Shown here: in pieces, positions 1 through 7,953 of the stretch
Layout: each line of letters begins with the position of its first letter
How positions within the stretch are numbered: the stretch's first letter is position 1
Source: Chitinophagales bacterium
Lineage (GTDB): Bacteria; Bacteroidota; Bacteroidia; Chitinophagales; LD1
Assembly: GCA_019638515.1 (NCBI GenBank)
Contig: JAHBTS010000008.1
Location: 52,719 to 116,718 of the forward strand
Length of the DNA: 64,000 nucleotides
Reading direction: 5' to 3'
Notes under the pieces: generated by a model
The model's input: only the letters and a program-made list of their open reading frames with translations
What the model was told of the DNA's origin: nothing
Database searches by the model: none
Translations under genes and position numbers: made by a program

Positions 1-1
1 G

Positions 2-256
2 GGTTTGGTAAACAAGTTGGCTGAAGATGAGCAACTTAATGATGTGGCGAATGCTATAGCAGCAAGGTATGCCACCGGAGCTACCAAAGCTATTGGTTTA
101 ATAAAACGCATGTTGAATAAAGCAGGCACAGCATCGCTGGCAGAAATGTTGCAGCAAGAAGCATGGAATCAAGAAATAGCTGGTAGAAGCGAAGACTACC
201 GCGAAGGTGTAGCTGCATTTGTAGAAAAACGCAAAGCTGCATTTAAAGGAAAATAG
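2..256 (+). CDS. Enoyl-CoA hydratase/isomerase family protein, C-terminal fragment
   Basis: Only the last 84 codons are inside the window; the reading frame is open to the left edge, so the N-terminal crotonase core is missing here. The visible part matches the C-terminal helices of enoyl-CoA hydratases: a G-L-V-N-K turn, a T-K-A-I-G-L-I-K-R helix and the family ending EDYREGVAAFVEKRKAAF. The enzyme hydrates trans-2-enoyl-CoA in beta-oxidation or phenylacetate-type pathways. Which subfamily (FadB-like, PaaF/PaaG-like) cannot be told because the oxyanion-hole and catalytic Glu regions are outside. It is convergent with the next gene, with about 11 bases between stops. The TTG at base 5 is an internal Leu codon, not a start. 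Confidence 0.85.
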   Translation, partial: GLVNKLAEDEQLNDVANAIAARYATGATKAIGLIKRMLNKAGTASLAEMLQQEAWNQEIAGRSEDYREGVAAFVEKRKAAFKGK

Positions 257-267
257 CTGGTAGTTGT

Positions 268-1308
268 TTAAAGTTCCTCGTACTCAAAAGTAGGGTAGCC
301 ACGCTCGAATTTTTCGTTGTAAAAATCTAAGAAGCGCAGCTTGTAAAAGCGTTGGTCTCGTGTTTTAATAAAGAATATTTTATAGGGCGATACTTTGTAT
401 TCCGTGTAATCGTATTGTTTCCAATCGTAGCCAATTACATCTCTATTGGGCGAAAAATATTCTTGTTTTAAATCGCTGAGTTTTGAATTGGAATAGCTTA
501 TGCTGGAATCTGCATAAGCTTCTATTTGCAATGGGTTCGATAGCGCACCTACTACAATATATGGCAAATAGTATGGGTCGTAAAATACATAACTATATCG
601 GGTAAAAACTATATCCCATGCTTCTTTGGCGGGTTCTATTTCTACTAAACTTCCTCCGTTTTGAAAAGAGAAATACCGATAGCACGAAACTCCATTTTTT
701 GAAACGGAAAATACATGCTCATCGCTGCCATCGGGAAAGGCAAAACGTATATTGTAAGTGTTGGCGGCAAAGCTTTCAATTTGTATTTTTCGGTAGCCTA
801 AAAGATTACCGTTTATATCTTTCCCAAGTTGAATAAGGTACACTTCTTTTTTAGATGCAGTGCTGCCATTATTTTGTTCCCACCAAGTGCCAATGGCATT
901 AGAATCTAGGTTAAAATCGGGTTTGTCTAATAGCCAGCCATCGGCAGAAAGTGTATCGCTGTAAGTAACTTTGCTAAAGTCGGTTTGGTTGGTGCGCTTT
1001 GCCATCATCAGCTTACTTCCATTGAGCCAAATGGCAATTTTACTGTCGGTATTTTCAAACATTAAATCAAAGGTTTCGGGGTTGCTTTCTTTTACAATTT
1101 GGCCGCTTTGCAGGTTAAAGAAAAACATGTTTTGGTAAGTAGGAGTCATTGGTACTACGATATGCTTATCGCTGTTTGCCGATCCTTTGGGTGTAAGTGG
1201 TTTTTCTTTAAAACAAGATGAAAAAGTAAACATTACAATACCGCATACTACAGCCGTAATAGTAGTTGTAATGTTTGGTTTCACTAATTTCATTATCTCC
1301 GTATTCAT
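268..1308 (-). CDS. hmuY: HmuY-like heme-binding lipoprotein
   Basis: A 346-residue predicted lipoprotein. A hydrophobic N-terminus leads to a lipobox (F-S-S-C, Cys at about residue 32), so the mature protein should be anchored in the outer membrane. The body is beta-rich with W-D-I-V-F and a C-terminal pattern Y-K-L-R-F ... Y-P-T-F-E-Y, the signature I associate with the HmuY family, which in Porphyromonas captures heme for a TonB receptor. The receptor gene lies 19 bases upstream on the same strand, the usual HmuR-HmuY partnership, so the two are probably one operon. Binding ligands cannot be assigned: few histidines are present, and the heme substrate is inferred from family and context only. 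Confidence 0.72.
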   Translation of the reverse strand: MNTEIMKLVKPNITTTITAVVCGIVMFTFSSCFKEKPLTPKGSANSDKHIVVPMTPTYQNMFFFNLQSGQIVKESNPETFDLMFENTDSKIAIWLNGSKLMMAKRTNQTDFSKVTYSDTLSADGWLLDKPDFNLDSNAIGTWWEQNNGSTASKKEVYLIQLGKDINGNLLGYRKIQIESFAANTYNIRFAFPDGSDEHVFSVSKNGVSCYRYFSFQNGGSLVEIEPAKEAWDIVFTRYSYVFYDPYYLPYIVVGALSNPLQIEAYADSSISYSNSKLSDLKQEYFSPNRDVIGYDWKQYDYTEYKVSPYKIFFIKTRDQRFYKLRFLDFYNEKFERGYPTFEYEEL

Positions 1309-1327
1309 TTGTGTTTTTACTCCTATT

Positions 1328-3577
1328 TTATTTGGTGTATTGCAGCACCAAACTCACAAAAAAGGTTCTTCCTCTATTTACCATTAAGCCGCCACTGCCA
1401 CCTGCACTATGCGCGGCTCCCGAAACATTTTGTGCATTTATATTGGTTACGTTTGCCAGGTTTTTTCCTCCCACGGTTAATTGAATTCTATTTTTCCAGA
1501 AGCTACGCGAAGCTGTAATATCTACGGTGTGGAAACCATTTACAAACCCAGTGCTCAAGCTGCTGTTCATAGAAAATACAGCTCTGCGGCCGGTATATTT
1601 GTAAAATACATTTACTGCAATTTCTGCTTTGGGAATGGTGTAACCTATGCGCGCATTGGCATCGGGGCTAAGGTTCTTTATTGTTTTTTCTTTTATGGAC
1701 TCATCAAAAGTTTCAAACTGGGTTAGCAATACTCCGGCACTGGCACTTAGTTTTTTCCAAGTATAGTTGATAGTAAAATCGCCACCATAGGTCATTACGT
1801 TTTTAAAATTATCGTATCGGTAAGATACTACTCCAGGTGTGGCATCGGGTGAAGGTGCCACAGCTTTTAAGTCTATTTTATTGGTGATGTAATTGAAGAA
1901 TCCGGATGGTTGCAGTTCTACTTTGTGCGCGCCTTTGCGCAAAGTAATGTTGGTAGAAAGTTGGGTGTTGTGCCCTGTTTCTGGTTTTAAGTCTTCGTTG
2001 CCGGCAATATCGTGGTTGCTATCCTTAAAATCAATATAGAGTTCTTTAAGTGCGGGTGCGCGATATCCTAAACCATAAGAAGCACGCAGGGTGAAAATTT
2101 CTTTGTAGGCATATTTAATATTAAGTGAAGGCACTAATGGCGAGCGGAAGCGCGAGTTGTAAGCAAAGCGAATGGCAGGCTGTATAATAAGGTCTTTGGT
2201 GGCATACCATTTCATGCTGCCGAATGCTGCTGCATCTGTAATTTGTTGTGAGCCGTTTTTTAGGCGTTGTTGCGAAGTAAGTTCGTGGTTAATGTCTAAA
2301 CCAAATTGAAAGCCCAACTTGGCATTTTTGGTGTACATGGAATAAATAGGGCGCAATGTAAATTGGTGGTAAGTAGAGGTGTCTTGTGTTTCTGAGGGAA
2401 TAATGGTTTCTTCCATTGTAACCATATTTTTCATTACGGTATTCCAAAACCTGAAAAAGCCGGAGTATCCGGCAACAATATCTAAGGTGCTATTGTTGGT
2501 AAAGCGGTACAAAAAAGTTGCGTTTACACGTGGGCGGAAGGTAAGAAAATGCTCATCTTTTGCCGTTACTCTATCGGCAGTGTATTTGGGCTCTCCTTTG
2601 CTCATCATAAGTTCATTAAATAGGGAGCCGGAAAGTGAAAAGCGCAGTTTGCTGCCTGAGTAAGTGTATTTAATATCGCCCATATATTGTTCTTTTGGGC
2701 GCCATTCGCTGTATCGTTCGTAGATATTTTTTATGGAGTAGCCATCAAAGAAATATCGCCCGAAGTTGGCATTTATTTGGTGGTTACCGAGCCTAACAGT
2801 AGCTCCGGCATCTATATTGTATTGCCCTACGGTTTCGTAGTATCCTTTGGTAAATACTTTAAGGCGCTCTTTTTGGAAGTTTCCTGTAATAAGGTTTATT
2901 ACGCCTCCCATAGCATCGGTGCCGTACATTACGCTTAGCGGACCTTCAACCACTTCTACTCTTTCAATATTGTTGAGGTTAATTTGGCTCAGGTCTATTT
3001 TCCCTTCTAAGCGCCCAACCACAGGCACGCCATCTACCATTATTTTTACGCCTTCGCCCGAAATTCCATTGATACTGATACCACTTCCAAAAACAGGGTC
3101 GGTGCTCTGGCTTATATTGAGTTCATTAGAGAGTGCATCTTGCAGGTTTACTGCACCTTTGTTTTTAATAAGTTCGGTATTAAGTACTTTAACTTCATAC
3201 ACCGAACTTGCGGTGCTGGTGGCTGCATATTGGCCGGTTACTACCACATCGCTCAGTTTATTGGTTTCTAAGGATAGGGTGTATTCTTTGGCATTTGCAG
3301 TATGCAATGTATCGGAAATAGTGGAGTATCCTAAGTGGGCAATTTTAATTACAATGGGTAAATTTTGATTGGTTTTTACTTTACCGTCTTTTCCTGTAGC
3401 AAGTAATTGAAGTGGCTTGGTGCTATGTTGTAAATTGAAAAAGCTAATGGCTGCATGTGGCATAGGCAAACCGGTAGCTTCATCTTTCACTAAAATTTCA
3501 ATATTGTTTTGCGAAAAGCTGTATAGCGTGAATGCTAAAAAAAATAGCAGCCAAAAAGACCTGCAACCCGTTTTCAT
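1328..3577 (-). CDS. TonB-dependent outer-membrane receptor (heme/siderophore type)
   Basis: 749 residues. Signal peptide (1-23), then a carboxypeptidase-like regulatory beta-sandwich (about 24-105), a TonB-box-like segment ending in D-V-V-V-T-G (110-115), a plug domain (about 125-235) containing V-D-G-V-P and the Y-G-T-D-A-M-G-G-V-I-N-L-I plug end (219-230), and a 22-strand-type barrel ending in an aromatic-rich C-terminus, F-F-V-S-L-V-L-Q-Y. It imports a bound ligand across the outer membrane using TonB energy. The HmuY-like lipoprotein immediately downstream suggests heme or an iron chelate. The start codon sits only about 9 bases from a TACTTTCGC box, implying a very short leader. The substrate is inferred; other small TonB cargos are possible. 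Confidence 0.9.
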   Translation of the reverse strand: MKTGCRSFWLLFFLAFTLYSFSQNNIEILVKDEATGLPMPHAAISFFNLQHSTKPLQLLATGKDGKVKTNQNLPIVIKIAHLGYSTISDTLHTANAKEYTLSLETNKLSDVVVTGQYAATSTASSVYEVKVLNTELIKNKGAVNLQDALSNELNISQSTDPVFGSGISINGISGEGVKIMVDGVPVVGRLEGKIDLSQINLNNIERVEVVEGPLSVMYGTDAMGGVINLITGNFQKERLKVFTKGYYETVGQYNIDAGATVRLGNHQINANFGRYFFDGYSIKNIYERYSEWRPKEQYMGDIKYTYSGSKLRFSLSGSLFNELMMSKGEPKYTADRVTAKDEHFLTFRPRVNATFLYRFTNNSTLDIVAGYSGFFRFWNTVMKNMVTMEETIIPSETQDTSTYHQFTLRPIYSMYTKNAKLGFQFGLDINHELTSQQRLKNGSQQITDAAAFGSMKWYATKDLIIQPAIRFAYNSRFRSPLVPSLNIKYAYKEIFTLRASYGLGYRAPALKELYIDFKDSNHDIAGNEDLKPETGHNTQLSTNITLRKGAHKVELQPSGFFNYITNKIDLKAVAPSPDATPGVVSYRYDNFKNVMTYGGDFTINYTWKKLSASAGVLLTQFETFDESIKEKTIKNLSPDANARIGYTIPKAEIAVNVFYKYTGRRAVFSMNSSLSTGFVNGFHTVDITASRSFWKNRIQLTVGGKNLANVTNINAQNVSGAAHSAGGSGGLMVNRGRTFFVSLVLQYTK

Positions 3578-3585
3578 TTTGCCCC

Positions 3586-3594
3586 GCGAAAGTA
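3586..3594 (-). promoter_or_regulatory. -7 promoter box for the TonB receptor/HmuY pair
   Basis: On the minus strand the sequence is TACTTTCGC, a close match to the Bacteroidota -7 element TAnnTTTG. It ends 9 bases before the receptor ATG, so the transcript would start almost at the start codon. No clear TTG -33 element is seen at the expected distance. Confidence 0.5.
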
Positions 3595-3703
3595 GGTTTA
3601 AAAGGGGGGAAGGTGTCTTTTTGGATTGTCATAGAATTGTAAAAGTATGCACCGGGCAAGCGTTTTACTTCCTATTTTCTTTGATTTTGTATGAAAATGG
3701 CAG

Positions 3704-5248
3704 TTAATTTTTGTTGGGAATCCGTTTTTGTATAGAAATACCATTATTCCCATAGTTAAAAACCACAGCTTTTTCGATGTTTCTTTTTGCAACTTCTGTT
3801 TCTAGTTGCGTGTTATTTTCAACCCATTGCATATTGCGTTGCGCATACCAAATTTCTTGTGGTTCAGGTTCTTTTCCAACAATAAAAATAACTTCATCGT
3901 TGGCGGCATTGTTTGCAATAAAATGTCCCACTTCTTGAGCTTCGGCATATTTTTTTCCAAAAATGGAAGTGCTGCCGGGTTTATTCATAATATAAAATTG
4001 GGCAAGGCTAACCAGTATAAATGCAATTACAGTTCCATTGAGTTGCGCAATCGAAAACACTCCGGATTTTTTAAGTTTATCGTATAAAATACCCAGTAAT
4101 ACGCTAAAGAAAAGCGAAGCATAAAGAACCGTAAAATCTTGAATGCTATAGTTTAAGAAAATGCAGTGCAAGAGTACCACCGGCAGCACAGAAAGCCAAA
4201 TAAAGCGATAACCGTTTTCGCTGAAAACCATCTTTAGTTTTGCTTTGGTGAGCGCAATCCACATAAATCCGGCAAGCAATACATAAACAGGAAAATAGTT
4301 TGCTACATAGTTGAATAGTACTGTTTTAACCAAACCAAGGTATGAAAAGAGGAAGTGTAGCAATCCGTGCGAAGTATCATTTAAGCTGCCGCGCACCAAA
4401 TAGCGCATCATAATTTCTGTAAAGTATGCTTCTATGCCATTTATTTGCGCATATTGGTAAGTAATAATGCGCAGCGCCAAAAGCAGTATTATTATGGTAG
4501 CAGCAATAAGAATACCAAAACCCTTTAGCTGCTTTACATGAAGCAAACTGTAAACCAATACGCCAAAAGCAAAAAATACGCCCAGCCAGCTGGTGTAAAT
4601 CATTAAAAACAGTAAAATGGTGTAAAAGAAAATATACTTAAAGGAGTAAAATTTTTGGCGCAATATCATTTTAAGCGTGGTGTAAACTCCCATAATAAAA
4701 AGTGTATGAACAGCCATATCACTCATATACACATTCCCTTGAAACCACAAGGTAGGAGGTAGAAAAATATAGATAGAAAAAGCTACTAAAGAGGCTAAAT
4801 GCGGATAGCTTCTTGCCCTGTTGAAGCTAAGTAAACACACCGTGAAATATATAAACAATGCACTTAAAAAATGCAGCCCCATATTAAATAACTGCAGGGG
4901 CAACACATCGGGTTCAATATGCAGCAGCTTAAATAAAACAAATGGAAAATAGTAGGCAAAAGGCGGATGCGAAACATAATAGTAATTGCCTTGTACATCT
5001 ATCATTTTACCCGAAGTATTGGCATGGTTGTTTATGAATTTATCGGCAGGTTTATTGAAATTCATGGCGGGGTTAAACCCAAAATTTTCTATACCACCGG
5101 TATCCCAAATTTTTATGATGCGCAGCGAAACCGCAGTGCAAAATTCATGATGCTTAGAAAGTGGGCGATTGAGCTGTGGTAAGCGCACCAATATGCTTAC
5201 AGCAAAAATTACAAGCAGTAATGGAAAAGTTCTGGTGGCAAAAATCAT
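3704..5248 (-). CDS. GT39-like integral-membrane glycosyltransferase
   Basis: A 514-residue polytopic protein, with roughly 10-12 hydrophobic segments and a soluble C-terminal tail of about 90 residues. The start is set at the ATG at 5248 (M-I-F-A-T-R-T-F-P), because the three codons upstream would need a TTG. After the first membrane helix comes a periplasmic loop with D/E-H-containing segments (R-P-L-S-K-H-H-E-F), the position where GT-C fold enzymes such as PMT/ArnT carry their acidic catalytic residue. Enzymes of this fold move a sugar from a polyprenyl-phosphate donor to a lipid, protein or glycan on the outer face of the inner membrane. Donor and acceptor are unknown. A DPM-type donor synthase is encoded at 39.4 kb, but that link is inference. 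Confidence 0.65.
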   Translation of the reverse strand: MIFATRTFPLLLVIFAVSILVRLPQLNRPLSKHHEFCTAVSLRIIKIWDTGGIENFGFNPAMNFNKPADKFINNHANTSGKMIDVQGNYYYVSHPPFAYYFPFVLFKLLHIEPDVLPLQLFNMGLHFLSALFIYFTVCLLSFNRARSYPHLASLVAFSIYIFLPPTLWFQGNVYMSDMAVHTLFIMGVYTTLKMILRQKFYSFKYIFFYTILLFLMIYTSWLGVFFAFGVLVYSLLHVKQLKGFGILIAATIIILLLALRIITYQYAQINGIEAYFTEIMMRYLVRGSLNDTSHGLLHFLFSYLGLVKTVLFNYVANYFPVYVLLAGFMWIALTKAKLKMVFSENGYRFIWLSVLPVVLLHCIFLNYSIQDFTVLYASLFFSVLLGILYDKLKKSGVFSIAQLNGTVIAFILVSLAQFYIMNKPGSTSIFGKKYAEAQEVGHFIANNAANDEVIFIVGKEPEPQEIWYAQRNMQWVENNTQLETEVAKRNIEKAVVFNYGNNGISIQKRIPNKN

Positions 5249-5321
5249 GTGCTGCAAGGTAGCAAAGAATGTTTCAAACTTTATTGCTATTTAAAAAGAG
5301 GTGTAATTATTGAGTGAAAAC

Positions 5322-5972
5322 TTATTGCAAATAAAGAGGCACACTATAGTAAATGGCAAAGTAGTGTGTAACAGTGCCACCCAAAACAAACAAGTGCCAA
5401 ATAGAGTGATGAAAAGATAGGCTATGCCACACATAAAAGATAACACCCAGTGTATAACTTAAACCGCCAACAATGAGCAGTGTAAGAATATCGGTTGGAA
5501 TTTTACTCGCCAGCGGACCTACAATAAAAACTGCCATCCAGCCCATGCCTAAGTATAAAAAGAGCGAGAGCGCTTCAAAGCGACCCGTAAAGAAGATTTT
5601 CTTTACCACACCAACCAATGCAATACTCCACAACAGTACTAGAAATTTAGTGGCAGTTGCTTCATCGGCATATTTTTGCAGAATGGGCGTATAGCTTCCG
5701 GCAATCATAAAAAAGATGCTGATATGATCCCAAATGCGCAGTTTGAATTTAGTTCCCGGATTTTGAATGGCATGATACAAAGTAGATGAAATATACACCA
5801 TAAGCATACCTACGCTAAACATGCTTACGCTCCATACCGTAGCCGCATTTCCTTTGTCTATGGCATACGTTATTAAAAAAGGAATGCCTATGAGTGCAAA
5901 AATTACACCCGCGCCATGTGTAACGGCATTGGCTACTTCTTCTTTAAATGATTGTATGCGTTCATTATCCAT
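5322..5972 (-). CDS. Hemolysin III (PAQR/YqfA) family membrane protein
   Basis: 216 residues with seven predicted membrane helices. The family marks are visible: an N-terminal E-E-V-A-N-A-V-T-H-G segment, S-S-T-L-Y-H-A in helix 2, an aspartate in W-D-H-I-S-I-F, and the C-terminal paired histidines S-F-H-H-S-I-W-H-L. In the wider CREST/PAQR superfamily these His, Asp and Ser residues form a metal-dependent amidase-like site, so the hemolysin name is historical. The role in this organism is unknown. The gene is divergent from the secreted T9SS protein at 6048, with a 75-base intergenic region. Confidence 0.88.
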   Translation of the reverse strand: MDNERIQSFKEEVANAVTHGAGVIFALIGIPFLITYAIDKGNAATVWSVSMFSVGMLMVYISSTLYHAIQNPGTKFKLRIWDHISIFFMIAGSYTPILQKYADEATATKFLVLLWSIALVGVVKKIFFTGRFEALSLFLYLGMGWMAVFIVGPLASKIPTDILTLLIVGGLSYTLGVIFYVWHSLSFHHSIWHLFVLGGTVTHYFAIYYSVPLYLQ

Positions 5973-6010
5973 AGCTCTGCAATATATGCTTATGAAAACG
6001 AAGAATACAA

Positions 6011-6018
6011 TACTTTTG
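6011..6018 (+). promoter_or_regulatory. -7 promoter box for the T9SS protein at 6048
   Basis: TACTTTTG, an exact TAnnTTTG match, 29 bases upstream of the ATG in the divergent intergenic region. No clear -33 TTG is present. Confidence 0.5.
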
Positions 6019-6047
6019 TTCCATTCTTAAAAATTTAACTTACTGCA

Positions 6048-6830
6048 ATGCGCATACTTATACTCTCTGTACTTTCTGTAGGGGTCTTAAATATTTTTGC
6101 CCAGCAATATCCATTTTCGGAAGGCTTTGGCGGAACTCTAAATGGGCAACTCCCCGCTGGGTGGAGTGGCGATATTGCCGTGCAAGGCTATCACGGCATG
6201 GGCGATGAAAAAGGATTGGCTGCCCAACTTAGCAGTAGCGATACTCAAGATTCTATTGTAAGCCCTGCAATTGGTTCTGTGAATGCTTCCACCGTTTTAG
6301 TGTTTTATTACAGGTGGGTAATGGATTTTATTTACCCTTCGGATCCGCGTTATCCCAATATAAACGATAAATTAGAAGTGCTCGTTTCTACCGATAGCAG
6401 CCACTTTTCGGTAGTGTACAGTATAGATTCTTTTAACCATTTGCCTACGCTAAATTTTAAGCGCGTGCAAGTGCCGCTTGGCAACTTTGCAGGAAGCAAT
6501 ATACAACTCATGTTTAGGTGTTCTTGGGGTGGAGGTAAGTATTTTCAAGATATAGATTCAGTGGTGGTGCAAAATGGCGTAAGCGCTGTAGCAGAAGATA
6601 TAAACGTAAACGATTTTCAAGTATATCCTAATCCTGCAAAAGGCAGGTTGCAGGTAATGTTTAGCAACAGCACTCCGCACGAAATTTCAATTGTAGATGT
6701 ATCGGGAAAAGAACTTTTTAGGAAGGAAATTGAAAATAATGAAACCATAGATGTTGCAGGATTTTCTTCCGGTATATACTTTTTAAAGGCAGGTGCAACC
6801 GTGAAAAAAATAATGGTAGTGCCGCAATAA
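6048..6830 (+). CDS. Secreted protein with type IX secretion (type A) sorting domain
   Basis: 260 residues. An N-terminal signal peptide ends near F-A-Q (about residue 19), followed by a beta-sandwich domain of the choice-of-anchor J (MAM-like) kind: F-S-E-G-F-G-G-T-L, then L-P-A-G-W-S-G-D, W-x-Y-containing strands and C-S-W-G-G-G. The last 75 residues are a Por-secretion tail: V-Y-P-N-P-A-K-G, I-V-D-V-S-G-K-E-L, a G-I-Y-F-L-K-A-G strand and a basic end. The protein should cross the outer membrane through the T9SS and be surface-attached or released after cleavage of the tail. It has no catalytic motif and its ligand is unknown. It is convergent with the atpZ-like gene, 4 bases away. Confidence 0.85.
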   Translation: MRILILSVLSVGVLNIFAQQYPFSEGFGGTLNGQLPAGWSGDIAVQGYHGMGDEKGLAAQLSSSDTQDSIVSPAIGSVNASTVLVFYYRWVMDFIYPSDPRYPNINDKLEVLVSTDSSHFSVVYSIDSFNHLPTLNFKRVQVPLGNFAGSNIQLMFRCSWGGGKYFQDIDSVVVQNGVSAVAEDINVNDFQVYPNPAKGRLQVMFSNSTPHEISIVDVSGKELFRKEIENNETIDVAGFSSGIYFLKAGATVKKIMVVPQ

Positions 6831-6834
6831 ATGG

Positions 6835-7035
6835 CTATTTAATGAAATCTCTTACAGCTCTGTAAATAGCAATAATTACAAACACCAATGCCCCCGCGGC
6901 TTTACCATAAGGTGTAATATGAAATTGATTATCTGCTAAATGCCCTAAGCCAACGCCAATACCAATTGTAACCGCCATTTCAATAGCCACGGTGGAATAT
7001 TTCATATAACTGTTTATCGGCTCTTTTTGCTTCAT
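6835..7035 (-). CDS. atpZ: AtpZ/AtpI-like F0F1-ATPase associated small membrane protein
   Basis: 66 residues with two predicted membrane helices (about 15-36 and 43-62) and a short polar N-terminus. The helix-1 glycine pattern I-G-I-G-V-G-L-G-H-L-A-D and the P-Y-G-K-A-A-G-A-L start of helix 2 fit AtpZ/AtpI, a family thought to assist c-ring assembly or magnesium supply for ATP synthase. In related genomes it normally sits immediately upstream of atpB; here no ATP synthase gene adjoins it and both neighbours are envelope proteins. It could therefore be a second, relocated copy. The length is normal for the family. Confidence 0.7.
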   Translation of the reverse strand: MKQKEPINSYMKYSTVAIEMAVTIGIGVGLGHLADNQFHITPYGKAAGALVFVIIAIYRAVRDFIK

Positions 7036-7158
7036 GTCTTAAATGTAGTGAATACAAGGAATACAATAGCACTAAAAGTGAATGCGCGTTAAATAAACTA
7101 ACTCCGGCAGCAGTACTTTATTTTCAAATTGAATAAAATAGTTTTGCAAAAAATATTC

Positions 7159-7953
7159 ATGAAGCAACTACTTTTTATACTGAGTTTACTGAGCTTGTTT
7201 GCATGTAATAATGCCAAGCAGGTAGTAAAATATACACAGCAGCAAGTTTTGGTAAAGGACGATACCTGCCAAACCAACGATTGCACTACCGTGAATTTTA
7301 AATACATAAGGTTTGAAGGAATGGCTGCCGATTCGCTTAATAAGATTGTGCAGGAAATGATTGGCTCTTCGTATTTCAACGATTCGTTTGTGGTATATGC
7401 TCCTAAAGAAAATGCCGAAAAATTTATTGCCGTATATCGAGAAAGCAGAGACGAATTTCCCGACCATGCAGCGGTTTGGACCTTAGATAAAGATTTGCGC
7501 GTAGATACCATTTTTAAGAATGTAATTACCCTTCGCTACGATGAAAGCAGTTTTGCAGGAGGCGCACACGGCAATTATTACACTCAGTTTAATCACTTTC
7601 AACTAAAGCCATTTAAAGTGCTGTGGTTAGCAGATTTTTTAAACCAACCGCAAGATACGTTTCAAGTAATTAAAATTGCAGAATCGGTTTTTAGAGAGCA
7701 ACAAAAATTGGGCGCTTACGATGATTTGGAAGAAGCCGGATTCTTTTTTGAAAAAGGTATTTTTCGCCTAAACGAAAACTTTCATTTTACAGATAAGGGA
7801 ATTGAATTTCATTTTAATATCTACGAAATTCAGCCGTATGCAAATGGCGAATATGGTTTGCTTATTCCTTACAAAAAAGTGGAGCATTTAATCAATAAAA
7901 AAATGCTGCAACCGTTTAATACATCTAATTTAGTTACCTCAATTTTTCAATAA
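7159..7953 (+). CDS. DUF3298 (RsiV-like) lipoprotein
   Basis: 264 residues from the ATG at 7159. That start gives a clean lipoprotein signal (K-Q-L-L-F ... L-F-A-C, Cys 16); the in-frame ATG 10 codons upstream would spoil it. The middle carries the Y-D-x-S-S-F-A-G-G-A-H-G-N-Y motif and the C-terminus a Y-E-I-Q-P-Y-A-N-G-E-Y-G-L-L-I-P-Y motif, both characteristic of the DUF3298/RsiV extracellular domain. In Bacillus RsiV this domain binds lysozyme; in Bacteroidota lipoproteins its ligand is not known. The stop overlaps the creD start by one base (TAATG), so the two are translationally coupled. Confidence 0.8.
   Translation: MKQLLFILSLLSLFACNNAKQVVKYTQQQVLVKDDTCQTNDCTTVNFKYIRFEGMAADSLNKIVQEMIGSSYFNDSFVVYAPKENAEKFIAVYRESRDEFPDHAAVWTLDKDLRVDTIFKNVITLRYDESSFAGGAHGNYYTQFNHFQLKPFKVLWLADFLNQPQDTFQVIKIAESVFREQQKLGAYDDLEEAGFFFEKGIFRLNENFHFTDKGIEFHFNIYEIQPYANGEYGLLIPYKKVEHLINKKMLQPFNTSNLVTSIFQ

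Noticed and set aside
2847..3368. 173-codon plus-strand open frame
   Set aside because: It lies antisense to the plug domain of the TonB receptor; its Ser/Thr/Pro-rich composition is a frame shadow.
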